Assembly: GCA_030278955.1 (NCBI GenBank)
Contig: JAOANR010000002.1
Span: forward strand, 19,144,057 to 19,208,056
Length of the DNA: 64,000 nucleotides
DNA from: Hygrophila difformis
Lineage: Eukaryota > Streptophyta > Magnoliopsida > Lamiales > Acanthaceae
Direction: 5' to 3'
The translations under genes and the position numbers were made by a program. Of this stretch, positions 35,072 through 47,468 are shown piece by piece. The notes beneath the pieces are model-generated. The model had not been told where the DNA came from, made no database searches, and saw nothing but the letters and a program-made list of their open reading frames with translations. Positions within the stretch are counted from its first letter, which is position 1; every line of letters starts with the position of its first letter.

Positions 35072-35076
35072 GCCTT
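35072..35076. repeat. Target-site duplication of element C (right copy)
   Basis: GCCTT, matching 17,145-17,149. In the interrupted gene it falls in a short integrase stretch ending QQKMKA on this side, and the frame resumes with TQDRQ on the left side of element C. Confidence 0.9.
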
Positions 35077-37450
35077 CATTTTCTGTTGAACCACCTTGAT
35101 TTGTCTGCTCATATCTTCAATGAGTTGCGGTCCAACAACTACCGAATTATCATCTTTCGTCCAGCACAACGGACTGTGACACTTTCGTCCATAAAGCGCT
35201 TCGAACGGTGCCATGCCAATGCTAGCGTGATAACTGTTGTTGTACGAGAATTCAATTAACGGCAAGTGGTCCTCCCAACTTCCCTTGAATTCGAGTACGC
35301 ACGCTCTTAGCATGTCCTCGAGCGTCTGAATCGTGCGCTCAGTCTGACCGTTCTTCATTGGATGAAATGTTGTGCTCATCTTGATTTGGGTTCCTAAGGC
35401 TTCTTGTAGTTTAGTCCAGAAGTTGGAGACGGATCTACTATCTCGGTCTGAGATAATATCATGCGGTACTCCGTGCCTTCGGACCACGTTTTCGATATAT
35501 GCCTTAGCTAGTTGATCCATCGACCAATTTTCCTTCATTTGTATAAAGATGGCGGTCTTTGTTAACCGATCAACTATTACCCAAATTTTATTCATTCCTC
35601 GGGTAGATCTTGGTATTCCCGAAACAAAATCCATGGAGATGCTGTCCCATTTCCAGCTTGGGATCTCCAATGGGTTAGCAATCCTAACGACTTTTGCCTC
35701 ACTGCCTTCAACTTCTGGAAGGTTATGCACTTAGCCACAAAGTCGGCAACATCCCTCTTCATCCGCGGCCACCAGTAGATTTTCTTTAAGTCCTTGTACA
35801 ACTTATCCCCACCAGGGTGGACCGAATAAGGTGTACCGTGGCCTTCTTCCATGAGTTTTTGCTTCAATTCCTCGCACTTATGAGGAACGCACCATCTTCC
35901 TTTGAAACGGATACTCCCATCATCGTGGATCATAAATCCTACTGCTTTACCTTCACCCACTTTCTCCTTGATTCTCTGAAGGTTCTCATCATCGGGTTGA
36001 GCTGTTCGAATCTCGTCGAACACGGCAGGCTCAATTGCTATGGCGTTCACTGTTTCTACCACGGTCCCATAATGGACTAGTTTAGTATCCAACTTAGCTA
36101 GGTCCATGTACAGTCCCGAAGGTAAAATAAGTGTGTTCGCCGTATGCCTCGTCTTGCGACTCAGTGCGTCCGCAACGACGTTCGCCTTGCCCTCATGGTA
36201 GGCTATGTCCAGGTCGTAATCCTTGATCAGCTCGAGCCATCTCCTCTGCCTCATATTTAACTCCTTCTGAGTAAATATGTACTTGAGGCTCTTGTGATCT
36301 GTAAACATCCGACAAGTTCATCCATATAAGTAGTGTCGCCAGATCTTAAGAGCGAACACTACCGCTGCTAGTTCCAGATCATGTGTCGGATAGTTTTCTT
36401 CATGTGGCTTGAGTTGCCTCGATGCGTAAGCAATCACCCTTTGGTTTTGCATTAGCACGCAACCAAGACCTTCTTTCGAGGCGTCGCTGTACATCTCATA
36501 ATCCTCTGTTTCTGATGGCAATGCCAAGACCGGTGCTGATGTGAGTCTCTTCTTGTGCTCTCGGAATGACTGCTCACAATCAGCTGTCCATTCGAATTTC
36601 AACCCTTTCTTCAGCAACTGGGTCATTGGTCTCGCAATTTTTGAAAAGTCTTTCACAAATCTTCGGTAGTATCCGGGTAGTCCTAGGAAACTTCGTACCT
36701 CAGTCTGACTAGTTGGCGCTGGCCAATCAGTCACTGCAGATATCTTTGCCGGGTCAACCGACACTCCTTTAGTCGATACTATATGACCTAGAAAGGCGAC
36801 TTCTTTCATCCAAAACTCGCACTTTGACAGCTTCGCGTAGAGTTGATTTTTCCTCAAAAGTCCGAGTACCTTGGTGCAAATGACTCCGTTGCTCCTCTTC
36901 ATTCCTCGAGTAAACTAGGATGTCATCAATGAATACGACAACACATGAGTCTAGTAGCTCTCGGAACACACTATTCATGAGATTCATGAATACTGCGGGA
37001 GCATTAGTCAGACCGAAGGACATTACGGTGAATTCGTAGTGCCCATATCTTGTTCGGAAAGCTGTTTTGGGTATATCTTGTTCGGCGATACGCAGTTGGT
37101 GGTATCGCGATCGCAGTTCAACTTTTGAAAATATTGCCGCTCCTTTCAGCTGATCGAAGAGGTCTTCGATCCTAGGCAGCGGGTATTTATTCTTGATTGT
37201 TACCTGATTAAGGCCTCTATAATCTATGCAAAGTCGAAGTCCGCCGTCTTTCTTCTTGACGAACAGGACCGGTGCACCCCATGGTGATGTGCTCGGCCGA
37301 ATATACCCTTTCGATAACAACTCCTCAAGTTGTTCCTTCAATTCTTTCATCTCTGCGGGCGCCATACGATACGGTGCCTTCGATACTGGTTCTATTCCGG
37401 GCACCAAATCGATTGTGAATTCGACTTCACGCTCAGGAGGCATTCCTGGG
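35072..37450 (-). pseudogene. Element A pol: reverse transcriptase, RNase H and integrase core, several frameshifts
   Basis: Overlapping minus-strand frames give reverse transcriptase (36,769-37,443; [23 protein letters not shown]), the RT thumb and RNase H region (36,318-36,902; [15 protein letters not shown]), RNase H end and integrase zinc region (35,592-36,308; [11 protein letters not shown]), and the integrase core (35,077-35,730; [20 protein letters not shown]). The frame shifts near 36,870, 36,310 and 35,720. In RT the conserved [10 protein letters not shown] reads [10 protein letters not shown], losing the catalytic Asp. The gene is split by element C and ends at 16,630-17,148. Sequence and chromodomain place it with Tekay/Del-type chromoviruses, as with element D. 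Confidence 0.9.
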
Positions 37451-39203
37451 ATATCTTCAGGAAAGACATCGGTTACTCGCTCACGACTAGGATTCTCTCG
37501 ATCTTATTTCCCTCGTCCTCCAGATTATGTACGTAACAGGCGTACAGCTGATATCCCTTCTGCATGAGATTGCAGAACTTCACTGCATTTACTACCTTGG
37601 CACCCTTCTTCTGAGGCTGCATGTAGTAAATGGCCTTCTTTCCTCGACTCTTGGCCAGAGAAATTTTCTGTTTCTGACACTCAATAACCGCCTTGTATTG
37701 AGTCAGAAAGTCCATTCCTAAGATAATGTCAAAGTCCTGGAGCTCAAATTCGACTAAGTTCGCGAAAAATTCTATGTTCTTGATCACAATCGGGATTCCA
37801 TCATATCGTTTTGAACACGATACCACTTTTCCCGACGGTAGTTGAATTCCTAGGTTAATATTCTTAGGCGCTGGAAGATCTAAGGCAGACCTAATTGTTG
37901 TAGATAGTAAAGAACAGCTTGCGCCTGAATCGAATAAAACCTTAACAGATACGTTTAAAGAAGTAAACGTACCAGTTATTACTTCTCCATGGGCAGCCAT
38001 ATCTGCTTGATTGATGACATTGAGGCGTCCGACCGGTCGCCCTTGATTTCCTTGCTGGTTCTGATTTTGAGGCGGCCTCTGTCCCTGAGGGAACCTCTGA
38101 CCCTGGTTGTTCTGCTGGTTCTGCCCAGCTGGCCTATTCCCCTGAGGACGATTCAGCAAGTCCGGCCTCTTTTCAATACGATCCTCGCTTGTGCGACATT
38201 CCTTCCTCATATGGCCCTCTCGGCCGCATCGATAACACTGTCCTGGTTTCGGACACTCTCTCACCAGGTGCGAAATATTGCACTGCTGGCACCTAGGTAT
38301 GAAAGTGCCTTGATTTTCCGGCTTCCGGTGGCCGTTACCTCCCTGGTTAAACCCTCTGTTTTCCGACCTCCTCTGGCCCTCATTCCTTCCTTGATCGTTT
38401 CCTCTCCTGAAGTTGTTGTTGTTGTTGTTTCTGTTCCTCTTGTCAAAGTTGTTCGAGTCTTTGCTCGATTCTCCATTGTCTTTCCCTTCAATTGCTGTAC
38501 CCGGGCAATTTCCATTGCGTGATCATATGCAGCTTGCAGAGTTGCATGCTGTCCTCCCACCAAAATTTTGGGCTTTGTCAGCGTCGGTCGGTACAAGTCT
38601 AGGAGCAAAACGAACGAGCTCCTTAAACTTTGTGTAATACTCCTGAACCGACTGAGTGCCTTGACGAAGATTGATAAACTCTTCGTACTTAGCAGCTTTG
38701 GTGCTGAGGGGGTAGAACCTTTCTCTCATCATTTCTTTAAATTCCGCCCAGAAGTACTCGTGCTCACCCTCGGCCAGCCCCGCTTGGTGGGTCAGCCACC
38801 ACTCATCAGCTTCCCCATTCAGATAATATGTCGCCACCCTCACTTTCTCGTTCTTGGGACAGCGGACAGCATTCAGGAGTTTGTCGAACGTCCGGATCCA
38901 GTCTTCCAATTTCGCAGGATCCTCCTGTCCTTCGTAGTGGGGCGGCTGGTAGGAGTTCACCATCGCCAAATAGTTAATTCTTGCGGCTGGAGGCGGCACT
39001 GCAGCTTGTGCCCGATTAACTTCCGTGTTTCCTAAAGCAATGAGGACTTGTTCAACTGTCCTCAGTCGCTCATCCAGTGCATTGGGAACAGGGTTAGCTT
39101 GGCCTCCAGGATTTGGCGGGTTCGCACTAGCTGGAGCGTTAGCATTTCCATTCACGGGAATTTCAGCTCGGGGTCTCCCTCTTGGCAGCATTTTGATGAT
39201 CAA
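37451..39203 (-). pseudogene. Element A gag and protease, frameshifted
   Basis: Gag starts near 39,191 (MLPRGRPRAE), continues through a capsid core ([46 protein letters not shown]), loses its frame near 38,560 and again near 38,450. It recovers at 38,264 with the zinc knuckle CYRCGREGHMRKEC (about 38,200-38,240), a Gln/Asn-rich linker and an aspartic protease with [11 protein letters not shown] near 37,930. The frame shifts once more near 37,490 before reverse transcriptase. Compared with element D, about 15 residues are missing around 38,560. The product is not made as one protein. Confidence 0.88.
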
Positions 39204-39523
39204 GTACGCAGAGGTTAGATTCGCAGTTAGATGTAGGTTAACAGTCGAGTTAGACTATGATCAGAATTCTATCTCATAAACTCCAAGTGCGAAAGAACAC
39301 CGAAATGGGCAAGAAAAGGACAAACACTAAGTATGAAATTTCCACTAGATACTTATGATTCAATAACAAGGGCTACATCATCATATAATACTAGGTTACC
39401 ACTACGTAAAATGTGGTACCACCAAGATAAACAATATGTGATAATGCTAGGTAAGGGAATGAAAGGAAGCGCTAGTAGTGATAAGCGATAAAAAGTCCAT
39501 CCAAAGAGATCGCATGATATATT
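39204..39523. other. Spacer between ORF0 and gag of element A
   Basis: No coding sequence seen. The equivalent spacer in element D is about 260-290 bp. Confidence 0.45.
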
Positions 39524-39969
39524 CTAGAGCAAGTAGTCAGGGGAGTAGCCGAGCATCCTGCGATCGGTCTCAATCTCCCCGTCAGTGTCAAGAGGCAGTG
39601 GAGGGTTCTCCACGACCTCCTCGGGATCCTCGTCCACAATGTTGACAAACTCGTCCGGGTCCTCTTCCTCCATCTCCGGCTCAGGATTGAGCTGATTTTG
39701 CAGCCCAACCACAACTTCTTCCAGTGCAAACATACGACCCTGCAACATGTGCACATGATGACGGCAGTCCTCAAACTCAGCTGCCAGTGCGTCGTGGCGT
39801 GCATCAGCCTGATTAGTCCTAATGGTTAATGCCTCAAGTTTTTCCTCCAATGACCTAATACGATTCCTATCGTTCGCGGCGTCCCTGCTAATGGGCGAAG
39901 CTCGTGCATAATGTCAGACATAGAACATAATAAGCGCATGATAGAGTCTTGCAATCTTGGATCGGCCAT
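39524..39969 (-). pseudogene. ORF0 of element A: short coiled-coil protein between primer site and gag
   Basis: ATG at 39,967-39,969 opens MADPRLQDSIMRLLCSMSDI. A one-base shift near 39,890 then leads into the 108-residue frame that ends at 39,524. The second part has heptad-like leucines and alanines (EEKLEALTIRTNQADARHDA, MLQGRMFALEEVVVGLQ), typical of a coiled coil, and then a strongly acidic tail (PEMEEEDPDEFVNIVDEDPE). The plan of short helical N terminus, coiled coil and acidic proline-rich tail is the same as at 53,118-53,717 and 59,464-59,799 in element D, in the same place. Function is unknown to me; oligomerisation or a particle role is only a guess. Confidence 0.65.
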
Positions 39970-40211
39970 CTAACATACAAATTTTTCATTAAGGGATTGG
40001 GCACATAATAATAATAATTTTGTTAATGCACATGCTTCCCCCCAAAAATAGTGCTAATTTTAAGACTTGTCGAATTTTCGAGATACACTTTTCCATGGTT
40101 TTAAAATAAAATTTCTTGTCCATGGAAAGAATACTCAAAATGCTTAAAAATAATATTGAATAATTTGGGCCTCTATAGCGGGCCGAAAAATAATAGCTTT
40201 AAAATTTTCGG

Positions 40212-40223
40212 GCTCTGATACCA
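40212..40223 (-). other. Primer-binding site of element A (initiator tRNA-Met)
   Basis: TGGTATCAGAGC on the minus strand is the standard complement of the initiator tRNA-Met 3' end used by chromoviruses. It lies three bases inside the LTR border at 40,227. Confidence 0.9.
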
Positions 40224-40226
40224 CTT

Positions 40227-41156
40227 TGTAACACCCCGGATTTGATCACCCAGGCCAGGGTATTACCGCCACACCTTTCTAAATAAGATGCGACCCAAAT
40301 CGAGCTTATTTAGGAAGATGCTAAGGCTAAGTTGTATCAATTTTTAAAATAATTTAAATACCATTCAAATGTGCACGAATTAAAAATCAAATCAGAGTAT
40401 CACATGCATAAAATAAGTAATAAGTAGTGCGGAAGCTAAAACAAGGGCCAAACAGACGGCCAAAACCAAAGTTCAAAGTTCCAAGTCCAAAACGGAATTT
40501 AAAATAAAATAAATGCGACAAGTTCTTTATTGAGAAATCCCATCCCGTTGTGCCATGACTTACTCCGCGAAAAATAGGAAACAACAATTTATCAGTACAA
40601 ACGGTACTGCGTAAGTTAATGTATAGCATAACAACTTTTAAAGTTTTTAGAAGAGTAATTGAAAGATAGGAATTTAATTTTTTAAAATAAGCGAGTAAAG
40701 AATTCACGGGAATTTTTACACTTTACCAGATACATAATTACCAATGTTCATTTTGATCTAGGACATCCAAAATTACCCGCTTGGGCGCTTATGTCCACAA
40801 GCCGCCGGTATCAACAATCCTGGGCCTAAGCCTTTTAAGATCAAATTACCCGCTTGGGCGCTTATGTCCACAAGCCGTCGGTATCAACAAAAGTGAAAGT
40901 AGCGGACCCTATACAGACACACTCCGGAGCCTTAGATAACCCATACGGATACATCTAGGAGTATAGACTCATACTAACACGTAACATAATTTCTTTGGCG
41001 CCGTTTTGGCCAGCAAAAAGAGGGGGCGGCCCAACGAGCTCACGCCAAGTGCACTTACCCTCCAAAGTTGGGCATCTAACTCAATCAAAACTTACAAGGT
41101 TTCAAAATTCACATTTTAACAATTACAAAACATTATTACATTTCCAGAGTTCATAA
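40227..41156 (-). repeat. 5' LTR of element A, truncated by a duplication breakpoint
   Basis: This matches 13,904-14,837 and then stops inside the LTR at 41,156, where the sequence switches to a copy of 12,110 onward. The two sides share AA at the junction. In element sense it is the last 930 bp of the LTR, so the promoter half is gone. Confidence 0.9.
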
Positions 41157-42957
41157 GTGATGATATCAGAATCATCTCAAATAGGTAGTACCCATTTTCA
41201 TGATTTCATTTAAGGAGCTGTATTAAACCCATGAAATGCTTGTAGTGGAACTAAAGAAATTGTAATAAGCCCACAAGAGTAACTGATCATAACCTTGGGC
41301 GTCAGAACTCATAACGCATTGCATATTCGAAAGGCAAGAACCATCGTTAACCTAATAAGCAAAAAAGGGAACTCAATTCAACGTCGTTTATTAATGTAAA
41401 ACTCTCAAAAGGCGCCACCTTTAGACAACAAAGTAAAGGGAATTTCTGTACAAAACCTCATTCAATATCACACTATATAAAATAAATAGAAGACACCACC
41501 TTCTAACAAAGCCTAGAGCAATCCCCAAAAACAGTGAATGAATTCCATCAAGACTTACTCCAATGAACGTGACATTGCTCTGAAGTCTGAGCGTTCTAAC
41601 CCACCCCATCACCAAAAGACTATCTCCTAATCGATCTATACCTTGGTTAGGGCCCCCTTTAATGTCCACAATCTTCAGTTTCTTTCTAAATTCGCAGATT
41701 CGTGCACCTTTTTCCATCTCACTGGGATGCACTTGAAACATAATTAAAATAAATGAATTGGATGTGGCATTTGTACATCATTCAGGATCCGTAGAACTGC
41801 AGCTCGGATGTTTATATTGGGCAAGCTTCCATCTGGAAGGGATTCAAGACAAGTCTTCAGAAGTGGTAGAACTCCATGATCCAGAAATAATACAATTAAC
41901 TACAAGGAAACCAACATCCAAAATAAGAACAAAGATATTGATAATTGCATAACCAACAAAAAAAATCCCTATCTCTATCTAATATAAAACAATGAACTAA
42001 AAATACTGAAATCAAACCATGTAAATTGAAATTTCTTTGCCATCTTGCTCTCTCACTATAAAAATTCCAAGTCTGTCATTACAAATTAAAGCACAAAAGC
42101 AATCACAAAATAATTAAATATGGCACCAAGGAAAGCCCTGTCCTGCATAGAACTTGCCTTGAATTTCAACCCACCGAAGATGAAGAGCATGCAGGAATGC
42201 ACAGAGGGATTCCATCACCAATACTACACCAAGTCACCAACTGTTGCTGATACGAATACGATTATGCCAGTGATAAGAATAAATAAATTCTGGGACCTGC
42301 AGCACCAGAAGCACACACAAATTGTTACATGATATTACCACACTGAGCCAAGATACACTGGAAAAGAAGAGGAAGGGCCCTTACCCCCAGGCAAGAAGAA
42401 GGACCTTATGGTAAAATACAGTAGATAACTCCGAGTGCGCGAGGCTGCACAAAACAAAAAGAGGGGAAGCGCAATCCCATTCTTCTATCAGTTGACATAT
42501 ATATGGTTGATCAGCAATTTGGACAATTTAAGAGATACTCCCTCTGTCCCTTTTGTTATCTTAATGTCTTTTTCCTAAACATTATCAATTTAAACCAAAC
42601 AAAATCATTTCCCTCAACATTCTCTATTCCTCCTTAAAACCTTTAAAACGTAGTCGAAAGAAATTATTGGAGAAAGAAAACAGATCTCTAAAAAATTTCC
42701 CAAAAAGACTATGAAACACTACATTTTCATATTACGAAGCATCAGTAATAAACAATGTCAGGCACACACCCATATGCAAATTTCCTGGAAAGCAGAAGTA
42801 AACTTGTTGGTGCAGAAGTAAGTGGGTGGTTGTTCCTTGCTTTGCAGAACATGAAATATTGCTCCGATCGATGAATTGCAATCCACGGTAGCTCGGTTCA
42901 GTATATTCTGGATCTGCAGACACAAATTTAGTAGCCTAAAATTTGAGAGATGAAAAC
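41155..42957 (-). repeat. Second copy of the left flank of element A (12,110-13,903)
   Basis: A direct duplicate of 12,110-13,903 that differs by roughly 1 percent, plus a 9-bp indel near 42,905. It repeats part of the asparaginyl-tRNA synthetase fragment (two exons: about 41,559-41,720 and 41,284-41,352), the IWS1 exon (41,769-41,885), the Stowaway-like end (about 42,536) and two V-ATPase subunit a exons (42,114-42,296 and 42,778-42,912), all on the minus strand. It ends with AAAAC, the intact target-site duplication of element A. Confidence 0.93.
42114..42912 (-). pseudogene. VHA-a: V-ATPase subunit a exons, duplicate copy
   Basis: C-terminal exon at 42,114-42,296 and middle exon at 42,778-42,912, the same as those at 13,069-13,251 and 13,733-13,859. 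This copy keeps the 9 bp lost from the left copy, so its middle exon reads on from the acceptor as [20 protein letters not shown]. It is the less decayed of the two and probably shows the state before duplication. Confidence 0.8.
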
Positions 42958-45519
42958 TGTAACACCCCGGATTTGATCACCCAGGCCAGGGTATTACCGC
43001 CACACCTTTCTAAATAAGACGCGATCCAAATCGAGCTTATTTAGGAAGATGCTAAGGCTAAGTTGTATCAATTTTTAAAATAATTTAAATACCATTCAAT
43101 TGTGCCCGAACTAAAAATCAAATCAGAGTATCACATGCATAAAATAAGTAATAAGTAGTGCGGAAGCTAAAACAAGGGCCAAACAGACGGCCAAAACCAA
43201 AGTTCAAAGTTCCAAGTCCAAAACGGAATTTAAAATAAAATAAATGCGACAAGTTCTTTATTGAGTAATCCCATCCCGTCGTGCCATGACTTACTCTGCG
43301 AAAAATAGGAAACAACAATTTATCAGTACAAACGGTACTGCGTAAGTTTAATGTATAGCATAACAACTTTTAAAGTTTTTAGAAGAGTAATTGAAAGATA
43401 GGAATTTAAGTTTTTAAAATAAGCGAGTAAAAGAATTCACGGGAATTTTTACACTTTACCACATACATAATTACCAATGTTCATTTTGATCGAGGACATC
43501 CAAAATTACCCGCTTGGGCGCTTATGTCCACAAGCCGCCGGTATCAATGATCCTGGGCCTAAGCCATTTAAGATCAAATTACCCGCTTGGGCGCTTATGT
43601 CCACAAGCCGTCGGTATCAACAAAAGTGAAAGTAGCGGACCCTATACAGACACACTCCGGAGCCCTAGATAACCCATACGGATACATCTAGGAGTATAGA
43701 CTCATACTAACACGTAACATAATTTCCTTGGCGCCGTTTTGGCCACCAAAAAGGGGGGGCGGCCCAACGAGCTCACGCCAAGTGCACTTACCCTCCAAAG
43801 TTGGGCATCTAACTCGATCAAAACTTACAAGGTTTCAAAATTCACATTTTAACAATTACAAAACATTGTTACATTTCCAGAGTTCATAATTTTCACACAT
43901 GAGTAGCAATTGACTCACAATTCATCAAAACGCACGAAACCGAATTTACCGATAAAAACCTCACTGTCGCAGGTTTCAAAATCGCACCAGGAAATGTAGT
44001 AAAATATTTTAGAAATTTCTGAAAATTTTACAGGTGCTAGGAAACATCAAAATAAGCATTTTGCTTAGAAAGAGGCTTTATGAAATTCGGACTCTAAATG
44101 GCCTATAAAAAATCATTTCAGAAACACCTCTTTCAAAGGGTACAGGATTTACTGTTCACTCGACCACAGTTCCTTTAAAAATTCATAACAATTCCAAACG
44201 AGATCCAAAAATTCTGATATTTTACAGAAATGATCTAGACACATAGAGGAACAACTTTCATGAAGACATCGAACATTGAAAACGATCATAGGTAGGAGTA
44301 ATACGGACAACAAAACTGACTACACCATAACACTAAAACTGTCATCAGAAATTCAGAAAATACCAGACAATTTTTCGACAACTAAATCATGTTCAAAAAT
44401 TAGAAAATTTACAGAGATCATATTCAAGATGTTAGGAACATTTTTCATTTAGGAAAGATTTCCAAAAATGAACGTATCTAAGTGAAAAACGCTGAACAAT
44501 AAAAACTACACGGATGAAACCCTAGAACCCAATTTTGGCATAGGATGGAAATCGAATTGTATCTCAATGGATACTCCACCAAAACCCCTAAAATTTAAAA
44601 TGCACAACACTAACTTACTTTTCAAGAGATTAGTGTCGAAATCCTTCTCCTTGTTTACTCCAAACTCGACCCACACAGCCCCCTCTACCGAATGAATCCT
44701 ATTTTGAGAGTTGTTGGAAAAATACTAGATGTTAGGGGTTGAATTCGAATCTAGGGTCAAGAATACCTAACTTGTAGAAGAACCAATTGGAAGTCCAGAT
44801 CTCGACCACACCACTGCCAAGATGATGAACACTTTCAAAACTCTCTCAAGCTCTCAAGGAAAACTGATTTTCGGATTAATGGATGAAGGGTAGTTTTTGG
44901 ACTGTTAAAGGCTTGATAATGGGAGATTTAGAGTTCCTATGGGTACCATGAAGACCCTAGGAAAGTGGTGTGTGAAATAATGACAGTCATGCCTCGGATT
45001 ACTCCCTCAAATCCTCATCCAAACCACCTAACTCCAACATGTTCAATGAATCCACTTTTTATCCATGTATCCAACCTTGTGCAAGTTGTAGGGGAGTCTA
45101 ATACACTTAAAATCCACCCCAATACATCTCCTAACACTCCTTAATGACTGAGCATGGGAGATTGATCGATTGAAATCGCCCAAGTTGGAAAATGGAGCCA
45201 AAAACGCGTTGAATGCGTTTGGAGCCGCAAACCAGTAGGGCGGCGCACTGGTGGCGCGCCACCGCGCGGCCACCGCGCCACCACCAGGCTGCGGGCCTTT
45301 GTTTTTTTTTATTATTTTTTTATTATGATTTTTTTATTTTCTAAAAATCATAATATGGAATTATCCGAGATCGTTGGGATAATTCGATAATTCTCTTCGA
45401 GTTGTGAATGTCCGAAAAATATTTAATTCCGCTATCTCGGAATTATTTCAGTTTGATAATTAAATCCCATTCTCTAAAATTTGGATTTAATATTCGATGT
45501 CGATTTCTCGGGTATTACA
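42958..45519 (-). repeat. Solo LTR of element A with perfect target-site duplication
   Basis: A 2,562-bp complete LTR flanked by AAAAC on both sides (42,953-42,957 and 45,520-45,524), with no internal region attached. Its left neighbour is the duplicated flank and its right neighbour continues the V-ATPase intron. It marks the original insertion site and shows that 13,903 and 45,520 were once adjacent. Confidence 0.93.
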
Positions 45520-45565
45520 AAAACTGAGGTGCCATTGGGGAAATTACTGAGCCAAAAAAAAGTAC

Positions 45566-46004
45566 CTGTTTTTTAGCAAAAACAGGACACCAACCTTCTC
45601 CAACAAGGTACATTTTAGTAGCATCAAAGCTGAGCATGTTCAGAACATGATAAATTGATTTTTCTTTCTTCAACTTCAAAAGTTCAAACGAATAGCATTC
45701 AGAGATGTCATTTGTATCTAAGAATGCATCAATGCCTCTCACCCCACCCTCTGTGTGCGTGCAGATGTACTTGAATATGATATTGTGTGTATTGTGCACA
45801 AAATTCCAGCCTTTGTCATGATGGAGGACTGGGATATTGAGGAGGAAGTATAATATGATAGAAACAACTTTAACTTGAGAAACTGTAATCACTAACCAGA
45901 AGGGTCCAATGTTCAAATTCATGACCAATGCTCTACAGCAGCCTGGCTCTCTGGAACAGTCCAATATCTATTGTATTCTTCAGTTCTGGAAGTCTTGCAG
46001 ATAC
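45566..46004 (-). pseudogene. VHA-a: V-ATPase subunit a, upstream exon fragments
   Basis: Two exon-like blocks: 45,897-46,004 ([20 protein letters not shown], then an in-frame TAG, then [10 protein letters not shown]) and 45,566-45,690 ([19 protein letters not shown], then [11 protein letters not shown]). Both end at GT donors (GTTAGT, GTACTT). They encode part of the cytosolic N-terminal half of the vacuolar proton pump subunit a. The gene continues, across the intron holding element A, at 13,859. The stop codon shows it is not functional. Confidence 0.85.
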
Positions 46005-46402
46005 CTATGAAGAGTAACAGTTGTTTCACAAAACTCCTGGAAACAAAACCTAGTGCAATAAATATTTATAGAAGAATATAATGGTAATTATTCTTCTCAG
46101 ACTTTCACAAAAAAGAAAGAGATGAAGTTAGTGAACAAATTCACCAAAATAAGCTCGGAAACATCAGACAAAAAACCACAGTACCCAAATAGCAGCAAAA
46201 GCTAGCCGGAGTCATTTACAACAAGTTTATGTTGAAAAAGTTTTAGTAGTTTCATGTTTTGCATACTGTTTCAGCAGATGTCTCCTAAGTGCAGGTTTAT
46301 GTTCAACAAGTTATGCATAATTCGGATTAGAAAATGGAAAAAATTTTGGAGTTAAAAAGCTGAATTGAAAAGAAATCTGCAAAATACATAAATTGGCTAC
46401 AA

Positions 46403-46808
46403 AGGCCTCAGAGCTCTCTCCAGATTGAGGAATATTCTCATAATTCTTATACTGTTCTAATCTAGTCTGTCTATACTTCTCCCTAGATATGCTCAAACTC
46501 TCCCACGGAATTCCTTGGATGTCCTTTCCTTTCCGCGCATCCGCAGCATGAGTATCTATGATTTTATTATCCTAATTCCACACCTCAGTTAGTTCGCATG
46601 AACAAATAACCAAACAATGAGTAAAACATAAAAAAAGGGATTAGTGCAATAAATGCAGAAACTGACCAAATGATCATATTCATCCTCATCCTCATCAGAC
46701 TACCATGTCTCCCATTATTCTATCAGCAAAATACATATCCTCATCTACATCTTCCATTTCATATTGAACACCAGCATAGTACATAGCTTCTTCCTCCGGG
46801 TAGGACAT
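46403..46808 (-). pseudogene. WD40-repeat protein gene, first two exons
   Basis: ATG at 46,806-46,808 opens MSYPEEEAMYYAGVQYEMED. The frame slips near 46,700 before EDEDEYDHL. The second exon (46,403-46,571, after a TTAG acceptor) encodes THAADARKGKDIQGIPWESL and then ISREKYRQTRLEQYKNYENI. This matches the N terminus of plant WD40 proteins like yeast C2A9.03, upstream of the repeats; no WD40 repeat is present. It is a captured 5' fragment, with decay by a frameshift. The assignment is from recalled conserved words. Confidence 0.72.
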
Positions 46809-47308
46809 TTGTCAATATTAAACTTCAACCAACTGCACCAAAAGCAGTATTGAAACAATTTGCACCCATGCGCAATCACCCAAACTAAAAGCAATCACAT
46901 TCAAACAAGCTCCAACCAGGACACACATTTAGCTTTATCGGTAAATAAAATTTGAAATACCTGAACATAACAGAACATTCTAACTTCTTAGCAAACGATT
47001 TTATGCAATCAATATATGAAAAACACCGCTGGATAAAAATTGCCCTAAAGCAGAAATCATCAATAAGCCAGATCTCATGATTCGTAAAACCCAAACCTTG
47101 TAACCAAATAGAACTCAAAAGCACCTAATTGAATCGCAAATCCAAGAAAAACTATAACACAACCGAATTAACAGTTACAAGAGGAAAATATAGATCAGCA
47201 CCATATAATGTTTTTGTTCCGGCACAACAATGATCCTACAAAAATGAATTTAAATCAAGATGAAGGAACAAAAATCAGATAGAAGAGAGGTAGAGAAGCA
47301 TTGCGTAC
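46809..47308. other. Intron-like or spacer sequence in the gene-fragment cluster
   Basis: No exon-like block recognised. The sequence has the AT-rich character of plant introns. It separates the WD40 start codon from the RRM fragment. Confidence 0.4.
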
Positions 47309-47349
47309 CTTCCGAAGTCTCCCATGCGATGCCTCCAACGAAAAGTTTT
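47309..47349 (-). pseudogene. RRM RNA-binding protein exon fragment
   Basis: A 41-bp exon-like block encoding KLFVGGIAWETSE, which contains the RNP2 core (LFVGGI) of an RNA-recognition motif. It is bordered by an AG acceptor (GATATAG) and a GT donor (GTACGC). Only this piece of the gene is seen, so the source gene cannot be named. Confidence 0.55.
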
Positions 47350-47468
47350 CTATATCACAACAAAAAACCAATAGTTACTACGATTTTTTCACATCCGAGT
47401 ATCCCACTACTTTTTTTCTAGGGAATCGAACCCAATCCTCACCTCAGGCCCATCAGTGATTCGACAAT

